Assembly (NCBI GenBank): GCA_019745555.1
Contig: JAIESX010000027.1
Coordinates: 1-64,000 of the forward strand
Reading direction: 5' to 3'
Length of the DNA: 64,000 bases
Origin: Burkholderiaceae bacterium
GTDB taxonomy: Bacteria > Pseudomonadota > Gammaproteobacteria > Burkholderiales > Burkholderiaceae_C
A program made the position numbers and the translations under genes. The notes under the pieces were generated by a model. It saw only the letters and a program-made list of their open reading frames with translations. It was not told the DNA's origin and searched no databases. Below, piece after piece: positions 1 to 8,473 of the stretch (the stretch's first letter is position 1; each line of letters opens with the position of its first letter).

Positions 1-1
1 A

Positions 2-1219
2 TTGGCTACACTCCCGCCACACTTCCTGCGAATCGGCCTGCTTTTCCGCTCCCTTGTGAACTCTGCACCTCCCCGCCACAACTTCCGTGCCGCAGCCTGG
101 GCAGCTGTATTCGCCCTGAGCCTGGGCCTGATGGCACTGGAAGTCTGGCGGCAGCCGGCCCTGCCGGGCGCGGCGCGGGCCGCGTGGCCGCAGGCCCGCG
201 TGCCCGAGCCAGGCCTGCTGGTGCTGCAGGCCGCCGGGCGCATTCCCATGCCGGCCGACACCCCCGCCGCCCACGCCAGCACCTTGCTGACCCTGCCTGC
301 CGGTCATCCGGCGGCGGTGCAGGCCTACTGGTTCGCCGGGTCGCGCGAGAGCGGGCCCGATGTGCAGATCGTCATGTCTGAGTTCGAGCGTGCCGCACAG
401 CAGTGGAGCCCGCCCATGGCCGTGGTGAACCGCCATCAGGTGGGGCCGCAGCTGGGCCATGCCCTGCGCCGCATTGGCAACCCGGTGGCTTGGCGCGATG
501 CGCAGGGCCGCACCCACCTCTTTGTCGTGGCCACGGGCCTGGGCGGCTGGGCTGCCGGGCGTATCCTGCATCTGCGGCAGGACGACGCGCAGCAGCCCTT
601 TGTGCCGCTGCGCACCCTGCCCCTGTCCTGGCTCTGGAACACCAGCCATCTGGTGCGGGCCATGCCCTTGCCGCTGGCCGATGGTGGCATGGTGCTGCCG
701 GTCTATTTCGAGATCGGCGTGAAATATCCTGTGGCCTTGCGTTTCGATGCGGGCGGTGAATTCCGCGGCATGGTCCGCATGTCGCAGCGGCGCGACCTGC
801 TGCAGCCCACCTTGCTGGCGCGAAGCGAAACCGAGTGGCTGGCCCTGCTGCGTGACAACCGCGCCGATCGCAAGCTGCGCGCGGTGCAGACGAGCGACGG
901 TGGCCTGCACTGGCAGGACCTGCCCGATCCCGGCCCGGCCAATCCCGATGCGTCGGTGGTGGGCCTGGCGCTGCGGCCTGAACTCATGTTCCTCGCGCAC
1001 AACCCGCGCGCCGAATCGCGCGCCCAGCTGGCCCTGAGCGTCTCGCGTGATGGCGGGCAGAGCTGGACCGTGCTGGAGACACTGGCGCAGGCCCAGCCCG
1101 GCCAGGAGATGTCCTATCCCTCCATGGCCTGGGCCGATGACAGCCTGTGGGTCAGCTACACCGAGCAGCGCCAGGGCATCGCCTGGCAACGCTACACCTT
1201 CTTGCCGGCGACGCGCTAG
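2..1219 (+). CDS. BNR/Asp-box repeat (sialidase-like) protein
   Basis: Predicted membrane-anchored or secreted beta-propeller protein of the BNR_2/exo-alpha-sialidase-like group. Two Asp-boxes are visible, SDGGLHW (about residue 300) and SRDGGQSW (about residue 350), together with the family-like stretch RIGNPVAWRD near residue 156. A single hydrophobic segment at residues 31-45 looks like a signal anchor. The start is uncertain: TTG at 2 is at the window edge and the frame is open upstream, while GTG at 56 would give a normal short N-terminus before the hydrophobic segment. No upstream SD is clear. A polytopic membrane protein follows after 10 bp, so the two probably form an operon. True sialidase activity is not shown by the sequence; a glycan-binding or other glycosidase role is possible. 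Confidence 0.7.
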   Translation: MATLPPHFLRIGLLFRSLVNSAPPRHNFRAAAWAAVFALSLGLMALEVWRQPALPGAARAAWPQARVPEPGLLVLQAAGRIPMPADTPAAHASTLLTLPAGHPAAVQAYWFAGSRESGPDVQIVMSEFERAAQQWSPPMAVVNRHQVGPQLGHALRRIGNPVAWRDAQGRTHLFVVATGLGGWAAGRILHLRQDDAQQPFVPLRTLPLSWLWNTSHLVRAMPLPLADGGMVLPVYFEIGVKYPVALRFDAGGEFRGMVRMSQRRDLLQPTLLARSETEWLALLRDNRADRKLRAVQTSDGGLHWQDLPDPGPANPDASVVGLALRPELMFLAHNPRAESRAQLALSVSRDGGQSWTVLETLAQAQPGQEMSYPSMAWADDSLWVSYTEQRQGIAWQRYTFLPATR

Positions 1220-1229
1220 AGGCGAGGCC

Positions 1230-1877
1230 ATGGATTTCACCCAGATCGCCGCTTCCCTGTTTTCGACGCAGTCGCCGCTGCTGCCCGCGCCGCTGCTGTT
1301 CCGTCTCTATCTCGATCTGGCCTGGGGGCTGGTGCTGGCTGCACTCGCGCTGCCGGCGCTGGCTCACTGGTCCCGCAAGCGTGAGCACCTGCAGTTCTGG
1401 CTTCCGCCCGTCCTGCTCCTATGGTGTCTGCTGCCCGGCGTGCTCTCGCCTGCCTACTGGATGGGACTGGCCCTGCGTGCGCCCAGCGGCTTGCTGACCC
1501 TGCTCTGCATCTGGACCCTCTGGCGCCACTATCGCCACCGTACCGCAGGGCCGACACCGCTGCAGGCGCTGCGGCCCTGGGCCTGGCCGCTGGTGGCCCT
1601 GGGCTGGGTGCTGCTGCTCGACACCTTCGCGCTGTGGCCGTTCAGCCTCTATGCCTGGGGTTTCTCACCGCTGCTGCTGGGCGCACTGGCCCTGCTGGGC
1701 TTGTTGCCGGGGGCGCTGCGAGGGCAATTGGCAATGTCCGGTCTGTGGATGGTGGTGTTGCTGCTGCACGTGCTGCTGCGCCTGCCCACTGGCAATGTCT
1801 GGGACGCGTTGCTGGACCCGGCGCTTTGGATCTGGTTGCAGGTCGACGCCCTGCGCCGACTGCGCCGTCGCGCCTGA
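1230..1877 (+). CDS. Polytopic inner-membrane protein of unknown function
   Basis: This 215-residue protein is rich in Leu, Trp and Ala, with about six predicted membrane segments separated by short Arg-rich loops and a basic C-terminus (RRLRRRA). I recognise no catalytic motif. ATG at 1230 follows a GGCGAGG element and lies 10 bp after the sialidase-like gene, so the two are probably co-transcribed and may work together at the inner membrane. It converges with the ArnT-like gene, with 3 bp between the two stop codons. The coding call rests on length, hydrophobic pattern and tight spacing; the function is unknown. Confidence 0.7.
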   Translation: MDFTQIAASLFSTQSPLLPAPLLFRLYLDLAWGLVLAALALPALAHWSRKREHLQFWLPPVLLLWCLLPGVLSPAYWMGLALRAPSGLLTLLCIWTLWRHYRHRTAGPTPLQALRPWAWPLVALGWVLLLDTFALWPFSLYAWGFSPLLLGALALLGLLPGALRGQLAMSGLWMVVLLLHVLLRLPTGNVWDALLDPALWIWLQVDALRRLRRRA

Positions 1878-1880
1878 AGT

Positions 1881-3668
1881 TCAGGGCCGCACCAGCAGCC
1901 ACTCGCGGCGGTAGAGCCACTGCTGCGGATACCAGAGGTTGTCCCTGCGGATTTCACCCGGTGCGTGCCGGCTCGTGAGCAGCCAGCGCTCGCCCAGCAC
2001 GCGGCAGTCCGGCAGGCAGGGTGGTGAACTCTGCTCGCCATGGCTGGCGGTCCAGACCACGGCCTCGTGCGTGCCCAGCAACTGGCGTAGTTCTTCTGCC
2101 GCCTGGGCCTGGCCTTCGGCATCCGGGCCGCGACGTGCGCGGGCCTGGGCCCGGCTGTCGTAGGGGACGAAGTCGTGCGCTCCGGGCAGCAGGAACTGAA
2201 AGCGTTCGAACTGCCCGTTGAAGCCCGTGGGCACGGCAATACGGCCAGCCGGCGCTGCCGCGATGGCACGCTCGTCATAGTGGCCCTTCGGCCCGTCCAT
2301 GGGCGCGACCATGGCGTTGAAGGCCGCATAGACCAGCAGTGTGCACAGCACGGCCGCGCCGCGGCTCCAGGCGCTGCGCCACAGACCCAGCAGCAGGCAG
2401 ACGACCGCAGCCGCCACGATGCCCAGCGCGAGGCCGATCTCCATTCCCGACGCCAGGCCGATGCCGTGGCCCACCCAGGCCAGGCGCGCCAGCACCAGCA
2501 GCACGGGCGCCGCGAGCAACAGCGTGGGCAGATACCAGCCGCGCGGAATATCGCGCCAGTGCAGTGCCAGCAACATGGCCACGGCCGGCATGGCAGGGAT
2601 CACGTAGCGGGCCGAGCGCTGGCTTGGGAAGAGGAAGACCAGCAGCCAGACCGCGGCCCAGGCCAGCAGGATGGCTTGCGCCGCAGGCAGGGGCCAGCGG
2701 CGTCGCAGCTGCGGCAGGGTTTTCAGCCCCAGCCAGGCCAGGCCCGGCAGCACGAAGAAGAGCAGGCCGGCGTTGACCGCATAGGCCAGCAGCTGTGACC
2801 AGACCCCGGAGCCGTCGAAGGCCAGGGCAGCCCGCAGGTAGCCGCGCGGGTCCGCGAACTTGGCGGCGTTCTCGCCGACGATGAATTCGCGCCATACCGA
2901 TTGCGGGTCGGGATCCAGTACGAACCACAGCGCGAACACGCCCAACGCCAGCATAGCGCTAAAAGCCACGCGCAGGGTGTGGCGCAATACGGCGGCCCAG
3001 CCCAGGTGTGACTCGCTGGCCACCAGGGCCAGCCACCAGGCGGCGGCGGCAGGCGCGACGAGGGCAAAAGACTTGTAGGCCAGGCCCAGGCCCAGCGCGA
3101 TACCGAACAGCGCATGTGCGATCCAGCCCGGGCCTGCAGCGGGCAGACGTGCGCGCTGCCAGATCAGTGCGAACAGCGGCAGGCTGAACCAGAAGGTTTC
3201 GGGCGCACTCGTGAGGTAGGGGCGGCCATAGCGGAAGGTGCTGAGGAAGGCCAGGAAGACGCAGGCCGCGATCAGCCCGTCCTGCCAGCGCTGCGTGACG
3301 GCGCGCAGGCTCAGGACGATGCCGCTGCAGATCAGCAGCAGGTAGAGCAGGCTGGGCGCGCGCAGGGCGGCCATGTGCCACCACTCGCCCCATCCGCCGG
3401 CCACCATGGCCTGCCAGATCAGCAGCGGCGGCTTGGTGTTGCGCATGTTCTCGAGTTCCGAGGCCAGCGGCAGCCACTGGCCGGTCTCGGCGGTCTCGCG
3501 GGCGATGTGCAGGTAAACCATCTCGTCGCCATTGGTCGGCACGTACTGGCCACCCAGGCCCTGCGCGTAGACGAGCAGGCCGAACAGCAGGACAGCGAGC
3601 CAGAAGAGCGTGGTCTGGCGCTCTGAAGGAGAAGTGAGATTCAGCATGGGCATTCCCGGCCTTGGCAT
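1881..3668 (-). CDS. ArnT/PMT-like integral membrane glycosyltransferase
   Basis: Large polytopic protein (about 588-595 aa) of the GT39/GT83 superfamily, which moves a sugar from an undecaprenyl- or dolichyl-phosphate carrier to an acceptor on the outer face of the inner membrane. The N-terminal segment is followed by a periplasmic loop with the acidic GDEMVYLHIARE motif (candidate catalytic Asp/Glu) and NTKPPLLIW, matching the DE and KPPL signatures of ArnT-like enzymes. Around eleven hydrophobic helices follow, then a soluble C-terminal domain. Starts at 3668, 3653 (AAGG SD) and 3647 are all possible. It lies 16 bp downstream of a GtrA-type gene, so it probably uses a lipid-linked sugar flipped by that protein. 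Donor and acceptor (lipid A, O-antigen or protein) are unknown. Confidence 0.8.
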   Translation of the reverse strand: MPRPGMPMLNLTSPSERQTTLFWLAVLLFGLLVYAQGLGGQYVPTNGDEMVYLHIARETAETGQWLPLASELENMRNTKPPLLIWQAMVAGGWGEWWHMAALRAPSLLYLLLICSGIVLSLRAVTQRWQDGLIAACVFLAFLSTFRYGRPYLTSAPETFWFSLPLFALIWQRARLPAAGPGWIAHALFGIALGLGLAYKSFALVAPAAAAWWLALVASESHLGWAAVLRHTLRVAFSAMLALGVFALWFVLDPDPQSVWREFIVGENAAKFADPRGYLRAALAFDGSGVWSQLLAYAVNAGLLFFVLPGLAWLGLKTLPQLRRRWPLPAAQAILLAWAAVWLLVFLFPSQRSARYVIPAMPAVAMLLALHWRDIPRGWYLPTLLLAAPVLLVLARLAWVGHGIGLASGMEIGLALGIVAAAVVCLLLGLWRSAWSRGAAVLCTLLVYAAFNAMVAPMDGPKGHYDERAIAAAPAGRIAVPTGFNGQFERFQFLLPGAHDFVPYDSRAQARARRGPDAEGQAQAAEELRQLLGTHEAVVWTASHGEQSSPPCLPDCRVLGERWLLTSRHAPGEIRRDNLWYPQQWLYRREWLLVRP

Positions 3669-3684
3669 GGCAAGGCCGGGATGA

Positions 3685-4179
3685 TTATGGCCGCTGCTTG
3701 TGCTTGAAAGTCCAGCGGTCGTTGGCGATGAAGTTGCTCACGCTGGCGATCACGATGGCCGTGACGTTGGCCACGAGGTAGTGCAGGCCCATGTGCGTCA
3801 GCCAGAGTGTCAGGGCGTACTGCAGCAGGATACCCAGCCACGAGGCCGTGGCGTACTGGCCCAGCTGGGCCAGCAGGCTGCGCTTGCGCAGGCGCTCGCC
3901 TTCCTCGACGGCGGTGGCGTGCTGGCGGTCGGACCAGGTCCAGAGCCGGTTCCAGGTGAAGTTGTTGACCGTGGCCACAGCAATCGCCAGGGCCAGCGAG
4001 AAATACGGTTTGCTGCCCACGGGCTCGATGGCGCGGAACAGGTACTCGTGCGCGAAGTACAGCACCATCAGGTTGACCACCGTGCCGCTGGCGCCGACGA
4101 TGCCGAAGCGCACATAACGGAAGCCGTGCAGCCAGTCGACCAGCTGCCAGATCCGGTCACGGAGTGTGGGCGTGCTCAT
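3685..4179 (-). CDS. GtrA-family membrane protein
   Basis: A 164-residue protein with four hydrophobic segments and the GtrA-like opening FVRFGIVG-type sequence (here YVRFGIVGASGTVVNL). Near the middle and end are TWNRLWTW and FIANDRWTFKHK, typical of the family. GtrA proteins are thought to flip undecaprenyl-phosphate-linked sugars across the inner membrane. ATG at 4179 overlaps the stop of the upstream GT9 gene (ATGA), which favours this start over an earlier in-frame ATG at 4242. Context with a GT9 and an ArnT-like enzyme suggests decoration of LPS or another surface glycan. No GtrB-type GT2 enzyme is adjacent. Confidence 0.85.
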   Translation of the reverse strand: MSTPTLRDRIWQLVDWLHGFRYVRFGIVGASGTVVNLMVLYFAHEYLFRAIEPVGSKPYFSLALAIAVATVNNFTWNRLWTWSDRQHATAVEEGERLRKRSLLAQLGQYATASWLGILLQYALTLWLTHMGLHYLVANVTAIVIASVSNFIANDRWTFKHKQRP

Positions 4180-5405
4180 GCCGCGGCAAGGGCCTGCAGC
4201 GCGTCGGCCAGCACCGGATCGGGCGCGATGCGCTTCAGACACTGGTTGTCACCGTCGCAGAAGGTCAGGCGGTGGTTGTAGGCCGAGAGGCAGGGTGAGC
4301 AGGCGATGCCCGATTCGTAGACCACGGCTTTCGGCCCGATGCCGGGCAGGGGGCCGTAGAGCTTGCCGGTCTCGGGGCCGAAGAACATCAGCACGCGGAT
4401 CGGGGTGAGGCTGGCAAAGTGGCCGGGGCCGCCGTCATTCGTCAGCAGCAGATCGCTGGCATGGAAGAGCATCAGCAGCTCGCGCAGGCTGCGGGTATAA
4501 CCGGTCAGGGCCACGCAGTGTTCGCTGCCCACCAGGGCGCGGATCTCTTTGGCCAGGGCCAGATCCTCCTTGAGGCCGATGAAGGCCACGGCGTGGCCGG
4601 CGTCGACCAGACCACGGGCCACGCGCGCATAGTGCGCGGCCGGCCAGGCGCGTTCGGGCAGGATGCCGCCGCCCGGGTACATGAGGGCGATCTTGCGACC
4701 GGCCAGCACCGGGTGGTCACGCAGCACCTGATCGCGGTAGGTGCGCAGCTCCTCCGGCGTGAAGGGCACGGACAGGCCGGTTTCCGCGGGCAACTCACGG
4801 ACGGGGGCCTGGCGGTGGCGCGGCGAGCCCTCGCCTTCCAGCGCATCGACCAGCGAGAGGAACTGCTTGCTGATGTGCTGGTAGGGGTTGTAGGGGATGG
4901 CGCAGTTGATGTAACTGCCGCGGTACAGACCTTCCTGCGTGTGCGGCGTGAAGCCGGCACGGCGCGGCGCGCCCGTCAGATAGGAAAGCAGGCTGCTGAC
5001 ACGAGAGAACAGTTCGCAGTCGATCACCGCGTCCAGGGGCAGGCGGCGCATGGCCAGGCTCACGCGCCAGATGTCGCGTGCCAGCCGGAAGGGCGAGCTG
5101 TCGTCGATGCCGTGGAAATTGGCGTCTTCCGTGAGCCGCAGCATGCGCGCGACTTCCTGGTTCTTCTTCAACTGCAGCACGTGCAGCGTGGCACCGGGAT
5201 AACGCTCGCGCAGGGCCTTGAACATGGGGCCGGCGAGCACGATGCTGCCCATCTCGGACAGCAGGATCACGAGGATGTGCTTGGAGGGCAGGGTACGGTC
5301 CACTTTGGGGGAATGCGTACCGATCAGGCGCGCCCAGCCCGAAACTGCAGCGCACAGCGCCTGCCCGATCCAGCGGTCGATCCAGCGTTGTGTCTGCAGC
5401 TTCAT
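4176..5405 (-). CDS. Glycosyltransferase family 9 (heptosyltransferase-like)
   Basis: A 409-residue cytoplasmic GT-B enzyme of family 9, the family of LPS core heptosyltransferases. The N-terminal domain has HILVILLSEMGSIVLAGP and LHVLQLKKNQEV. The C-terminal nucleotide-binding half carries KIALMYPGGGILPERAW, LTGYTRSLRELLMLFHASDL and LLTNDGGPGHFAS, the usual GT9 signature region. A C-terminal Cys cluster (CSPCLSAYNHRLTFC, then C further on) is seen in a subgroup of these proteins. First gene of a minus-strand operon with the GtrA and ArnT-like genes. The sugar donor cannot be read from the sequence; I would not call it WaaC or WaaF. Confidence 0.85.
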   Translation of the reverse strand: MKLQTQRWIDRWIGQALCAAVSGWARLIGTHSPKVDRTLPSKHILVILLSEMGSIVLAGPMFKALRERYPGATLHVLQLKKNQEVARMLRLTEDANFHGIDDSSPFRLARDIWRVSLAMRRLPLDAVIDCELFSRVSSLLSYLTGAPRRAGFTPHTQEGLYRGSYINCAIPYNPYQHISKQFLSLVDALEGEGSPRHRQAPVRELPAETGLSVPFTPEELRTYRDQVLRDHPVLAGRKIALMYPGGGILPERAWPAAHYARVARGLVDAGHAVAFIGLKEDLALAKEIRALVGSEHCVALTGYTRSLRELLMLFHASDLLLTNDGGPGHFASLTPIRVLMFFGPETGKLYGPLPGIGPKAVVYESGIACSPCLSAYNHRLTFCDGDNQCLKRIAPDPVLADALQALAAA

Positions 5406-5423
5406 GCGGGCGTAGGCTCCGGC

Positions 5424-6608
5424 TTACTTCAGGCCGGCGGCAGCACGCAGGGCGGCAGCCTTGTCCGTACGTTCCCACGTGAACTCGGGCTCTTCGCGGC
5501 CGAAGTGGCCGTAGGCGGCGCTCTTCTCGTAGATGGGACGCAGCAGGTCCAGCATCTGGATGATGCCCTTGGGACGCAGGTCGAAATGCTCGGCCACGAG
5601 GGCGGCGATCTTGTCGTCGGCGATCACGCCGGTGCCGTGGGTGTTCACCGTGATGTTCATGGGACGCGCCACGCCGATGGCGTAAGCCACCTGGATCTGG
5701 CACTTCCTCGCCAGCCCGGCGGCCACGATGTTCTTGGCGACATAGCGCGTGGCGTAGGCGGCCGAGCGGTCCACCTTGGACGGGTCCTTGCCCGAGAAGG
5801 CACCACCACCGTGGGGGCAGGCGCCGCCATAGGTGTCGACGATGATCTTGCGGCCGGTCAGGCCGCAGTCACCCTGGGGGCCACCGACGACGAAGCGGCC
5901 GGTGGGGTTGACCAGGTACTTGGTGTCCTTGAGCCATTCCTTGGGCAGTACCGGCTTGATGATCTCCTCGATCACGGCTTCGTAGAAGCTGGCCTTGAGC
6001 TTGGTGGCGGTCTCGGACTGGTCCGGGCTGTGCTGGGTGGACAGCACCACGGTGTCGATGCTGTGCGGCTTGCCGTCGACGTAGCGCATGGTCACCTGGC
6101 TCTTGGCGTCGGGGCGCAGGAAGGGCAGGCGGCCGTCGCGGCGCAGCTGGGCCTGGCGCTCGACCAGACGGTGGGCGTAGTGGATGGGCGCGGGCATCAG
6201 GGCCGGCGTCTCGTCGCAAGCGTAGCCGAACATCAGGCCCTGGTCGCCGGCGCCGATGTTGAGGTGGTCGTCGCTGGCATGGTCCACGCCCTGCGCGATG
6301 TCGTTGGACTGCTTGTCATAGGCCACCAGCACGGCGCAGCCCTTGTAATCGATGCCGTACTCGGTGTTGTCGTAACCGATGCGCTTGATGGTGTCGCGTG
6401 CGACCTGGATGTAATCCACGTGCGCGTTGGTCGTGATCTCGCCGGCCAGCACCACGAGACCGGTGTTGGTCAGGGTTTCGGCGGCCACGCGGCTGCGCGG
6501 GTCCTGCTTGAAGATCGCGTCGAGGATCGCGTCGGAAATCTGATCCGCGACCTTGTCCGGATGGCCTTCGGACACAGACTCGGACGTGAAGAGGTAGTCG
6601 TTCGCCAT
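5424..6608 (-). CDS. metK: S-adenosylmethionine synthase
   Basis: Makes S-adenosylmethionine from methionine and ATP in the cytoplasm; the active form is a tetramer. The 394-residue length is normal. Visible hallmarks are [17 protein letters not shown] at the N-terminus, the hexapeptide GAGDQG (about residue 118), and the P-loop-like [16 protein letters not shown] near residue 260. ATG at 6608 has a GGAG SD eight bases upstream. It is divergent from the LpxL-like gene and has a leader of about 160 nt; a TAAAAT -10-like box lies on the minus strand at 6774-6769. Its own single-gene unit is likely. Confidence 0.98.
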   Translation of the reverse strand: MANDYLFTSESVSEGHPDKVADQISDAILDAIFKQDPRSRVAAETLTNTGLVVLAGEITTNAHVDYIQVARDTIKRIGYDNTEYGIDYKGCAVLVAYDKQSNDIAQGVDHASDDHLNIGAGDQGLMFGYACDETPALMPAPIHYAHRLVERQAQLRRDGRLPFLRPDAKSQVTMRYVDGKPHSIDTVVLSTQHSPDQSETATKLKASFYEAVIEEIIKPVLPKEWLKDTKYLVNPTGRFVVGGPQGDCGLTGRKIIVDTYGGACPHGGGAFSGKDPSKVDRSAAYATRYVAKNIVAAGLARKCQIQVAYAIGVARPMNITVNTHGTGVIADDKIAALVAEHFDLRPKGIIQMLDLLRPIYEKSAAYGHFGREEPEFTWERTDKAAALRAAAGLK

Positions 6609-6779
6609 TGAATAAGCTCCAAAAAGTTGTGTCAGGCGCGTTGCCTGGCTGGGAAGCTTCGGCGAACGCTTTAGCAGAAGTGTCTTGAATGACGGCACAA
6701 TCGAGCCCTTTCGGGGGCGGCCTGTGCCTGTCGCCCTGCAAGTAGTTCCATAACTCAGCGACCCGCGCATTTTAGCCGA
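6609..6779 (-). promoter_or_regulatory. metK leader / divergent metK-lpxL intergenic region
   Basis: This is 171 bp between divergent metK and the first acyltransferase. On the minus strand a TAAAAT -10-like hexamer (6774-6769) would give a leader of roughly 155 nt before metK, containing a short GC hairpin (GCCC at 6705-6708 pairing with GGGC at 6715-6718). I see no match to SAM-I, SAM-II or SAH riboswitch cores, so the leader is left unassigned. The promoter call is a weak inference because no good -35 accompanies it. Confidence 0.3.
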
Positions 6780-7613
6780 ATGATCGTTCTCTTCCGTGTG
6801 CTTTCCTGGCTGCCTTTGTGGTTCCTGCACGGCCTGGGCTGGGGGCTGGGTTGGCTGGTGTACGCCCTGTCGCCGACTTACCGGCGACGTTTCCTGGCGA
6901 ATTGCAGGCAGGCGGGGCTGGACTGGTCCCGCTGCCGGGGGGCCGTGGGCCAGGCCGGCCAGCTGGTCGCTGAGCTGCCGCGTCTGTGGTTCGGCCGGCC
7001 TGTGCCGGTGGAGTGGACGGGGGGCGAGCATGTACTGCAGGCCCTGGCGGCTGGCCGGGGCATCGTCTTCCTGACCCCGCACATGGGCAGTTTCGAGGTC
7101 ACGGCCCAGGACTATGCCGAGCGCTTTGGTTACACACAGCCCATCACCGTGCTCTATCGGCCTTCCCGTCAGCCGCTGTTGCGTGAGCTGGTGGCCACGG
7201 CGCGCCAGCGGCCACGTCTGCAGACCGCGCCGACCACGCTGGCTGGCGTCAAGCAGATGATCAAGGCCTTGCGTGCTGGCCAGTCCGTGGGCCTGCTGCC
7301 CGACCAGGTGCCGCCCCAGGGGCTGGGCGTCTGGGCGCCCTTCTTCGGCCGCGAGGCCTACACCATGACGCTCTCGGCCCGGCTTGCCCAGCAGACGGGC
7401 GCGACGGTGCTGCTGGCCTGGGGCGAGCGTCTGTCCTGGGGGCGGGGCTACCTCGTGCACGCGCAGCCGCTCGGCGCCGAACTGCCGGCCGATCCGGTGG
7501 CGGCGGCCACGGTGATCAACCAGGCCATGGAGCGCCTGATCCTGACACAGCCCGGCCAGTACCTCTGGGGTTATGCCCGTTACAAGCAGCCGCGCCAGGA
7601 GTCCGCGCCATGA
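6780..7613 (+). CDS. Lipid A acyltransferase, LpxL/HtrB-like (copy 1)
   Basis: Inner-membrane acyltransferase of the LpxL/LpxM (LPLAT) family that adds secondary acyl chains to Kdo2-lipid IVA. One N-terminal membrane segment (residues 4-30) is followed by the HX4(D/E) catalytic motif HMGSFE (H101, E106), and [10 protein letters not shown] plus FFGREAYT, typical of the second and third family blocks. At 277 aa it is slightly short but complete. ATG 6780 starts it; its stop overlaps the next start (ATGA at 7610-7613), and the next gene is a paralogue. The two probably install different secondary acyl chains, but which is LpxL and which LpxM cannot be told from sequence alone. Confidence 0.88.
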   Translation: MIVLFRVLSWLPLWFLHGLGWGLGWLVYALSPTYRRRFLANCRQAGLDWSRCRGAVGQAGQLVAELPRLWFGRPVPVEWTGGEHVLQALAAGRGIVFLTPHMGSFEVTAQDYAERFGYTQPITVLYRPSRQPLLRELVATARQRPRLQTAPTTLAGVKQMIKALRAGQSVGLLPDQVPPQGLGVWAPFFGREAYTMTLSARLAQQTGATVLLAWGERLSWGRGYLVHAQPLGAELPADPVAAATVINQAMERLILTQPGQYLWGYARYKQPRQESAP

Positions 7614-8473
7614 CGCATCCCGGTGTGCTCTTCATGCGCCTGATCGCGCCCCTGCCCCTGGGCTGGGTGCGTGGCCTGGGCACCGTGGTGGGCTGGGTCC
7701 TGTATGGGCTGGCCGTGCCGCGACGACGGGTCGTCATGGCCAACCTCGCCTTGTGCTTCCCCCAGCAGCCCTTGGCTGTGCGCCGGCGCTGGGCCCGCGA
7801 ATGCTTTGTCTACTTCGCCCAGGCCTGGTTCGACCGCTCCTGGCTCTGGAACGGTCCAGTGGAGGGCTTGCGTCGCCGTCTGCGCATCGTGGGGGCCGTC
7901 GAGGAGCTGCAGGGTGACGCGCCGACCGTGATCTTCGCGCCGCATTTCCTGGGCCTGGACGCTGCGGGCACGGCAATCAACGACCAGATCCGCCGCCCCA
8001 TGGTCAGCATCTACACGCCGCAGCGTAGCCAGGCGGTGGACCAGTGGCTGCACGATGGCCGGCGGCGCTTCGGCAACCTGCAACTGTTCTACCGCGACCA
8101 GGGGGTCAAGGGCATTGTTGCGGCCTTGCGCGAGGGGGCCTTGCTCTACCTTCTGTCCGACATGAATTTTGGGCCCGAGGAGTCGATCTTCGTGCCCTTC
8201 TACGGTGTACCCGCCGCTACCGTACCTTCCTTGCCGCGCTTCGCCCGTCTGGGCCGGGCCAAGGTGGTGCCGGTGACGGCGCGCATCACGCCCACGGGCT
8301 ACGATATCGAGGTGCACCCGGCCTGGAAGGATTACCCGGGCCCGGATGTGGAGGCTGACACGGCTTACATGAACCGCTGGCTCGAAGGCGTGATCAACAC
8401 CATGCCTTCGCAGTACTACTGGGTGCACAAACGCTTCAAGACCCGGCCCCCGGGTGAGCCCCCGGTCTACTGA
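7610..8473 (+). CDS. Lipid A acyltransferase, LpxL/HtrB-like (copy 2)
   Basis: Second LPLAT-family acyltransferase, 287 aa, translationally coupled to copy 1. An N-terminal membrane segment is followed by the catalytic HX4D motif HFLGLD (H112, D117), then [27 protein letters not shown], which matches the conserved D-x-N and F-x-G-x-P-A-A/T blocks of LpxL. The C-terminal [14 protein letters not shown] is typical of the family. It overlaps the convergent hydrolase gene by 7 bp at the 3' end. It conforms better to canonical LpxL than copy 1. Confidence 0.9.
   Translation: MTHPGVLFMRLIAPLPLGWVRGLGTVVGWVLYGLAVPRRRVVMANLALCFPQQPLAVRRRWARECFVYFAQAWFDRSWLWNGPVEGLRRRLRIVGAVEELQGDAPTVIFAPHFLGLDAAGTAINDQIRRPMVSIYTPQRSQAVDQWLHDGRRRFGNLQLFYRDQGVKGIVAALREGALLYLLSDMNFGPEESIFVPFYGVPAATVPSLPRFARLGRAKVVPVTARITPTGYDIEVHPAWKDYPGPDVEADTAYMNRWLEGVINTMPSQYYWVHKRFKTRPPGEPPVY

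Noticed and set aside
4419-6611. 730-codon plus-strand frame opposite the GT9 and metK genes
   Set aside because: Shadow of two clear minus-strand genes; composition is typical of antisense frames in GC-rich DNA and no motif is seen.
6609-6779. SAM or SAH riboswitch in the metK leader
   Set aside because: Core consensus segments of known classes are not visible; only a small GC hairpin is present.
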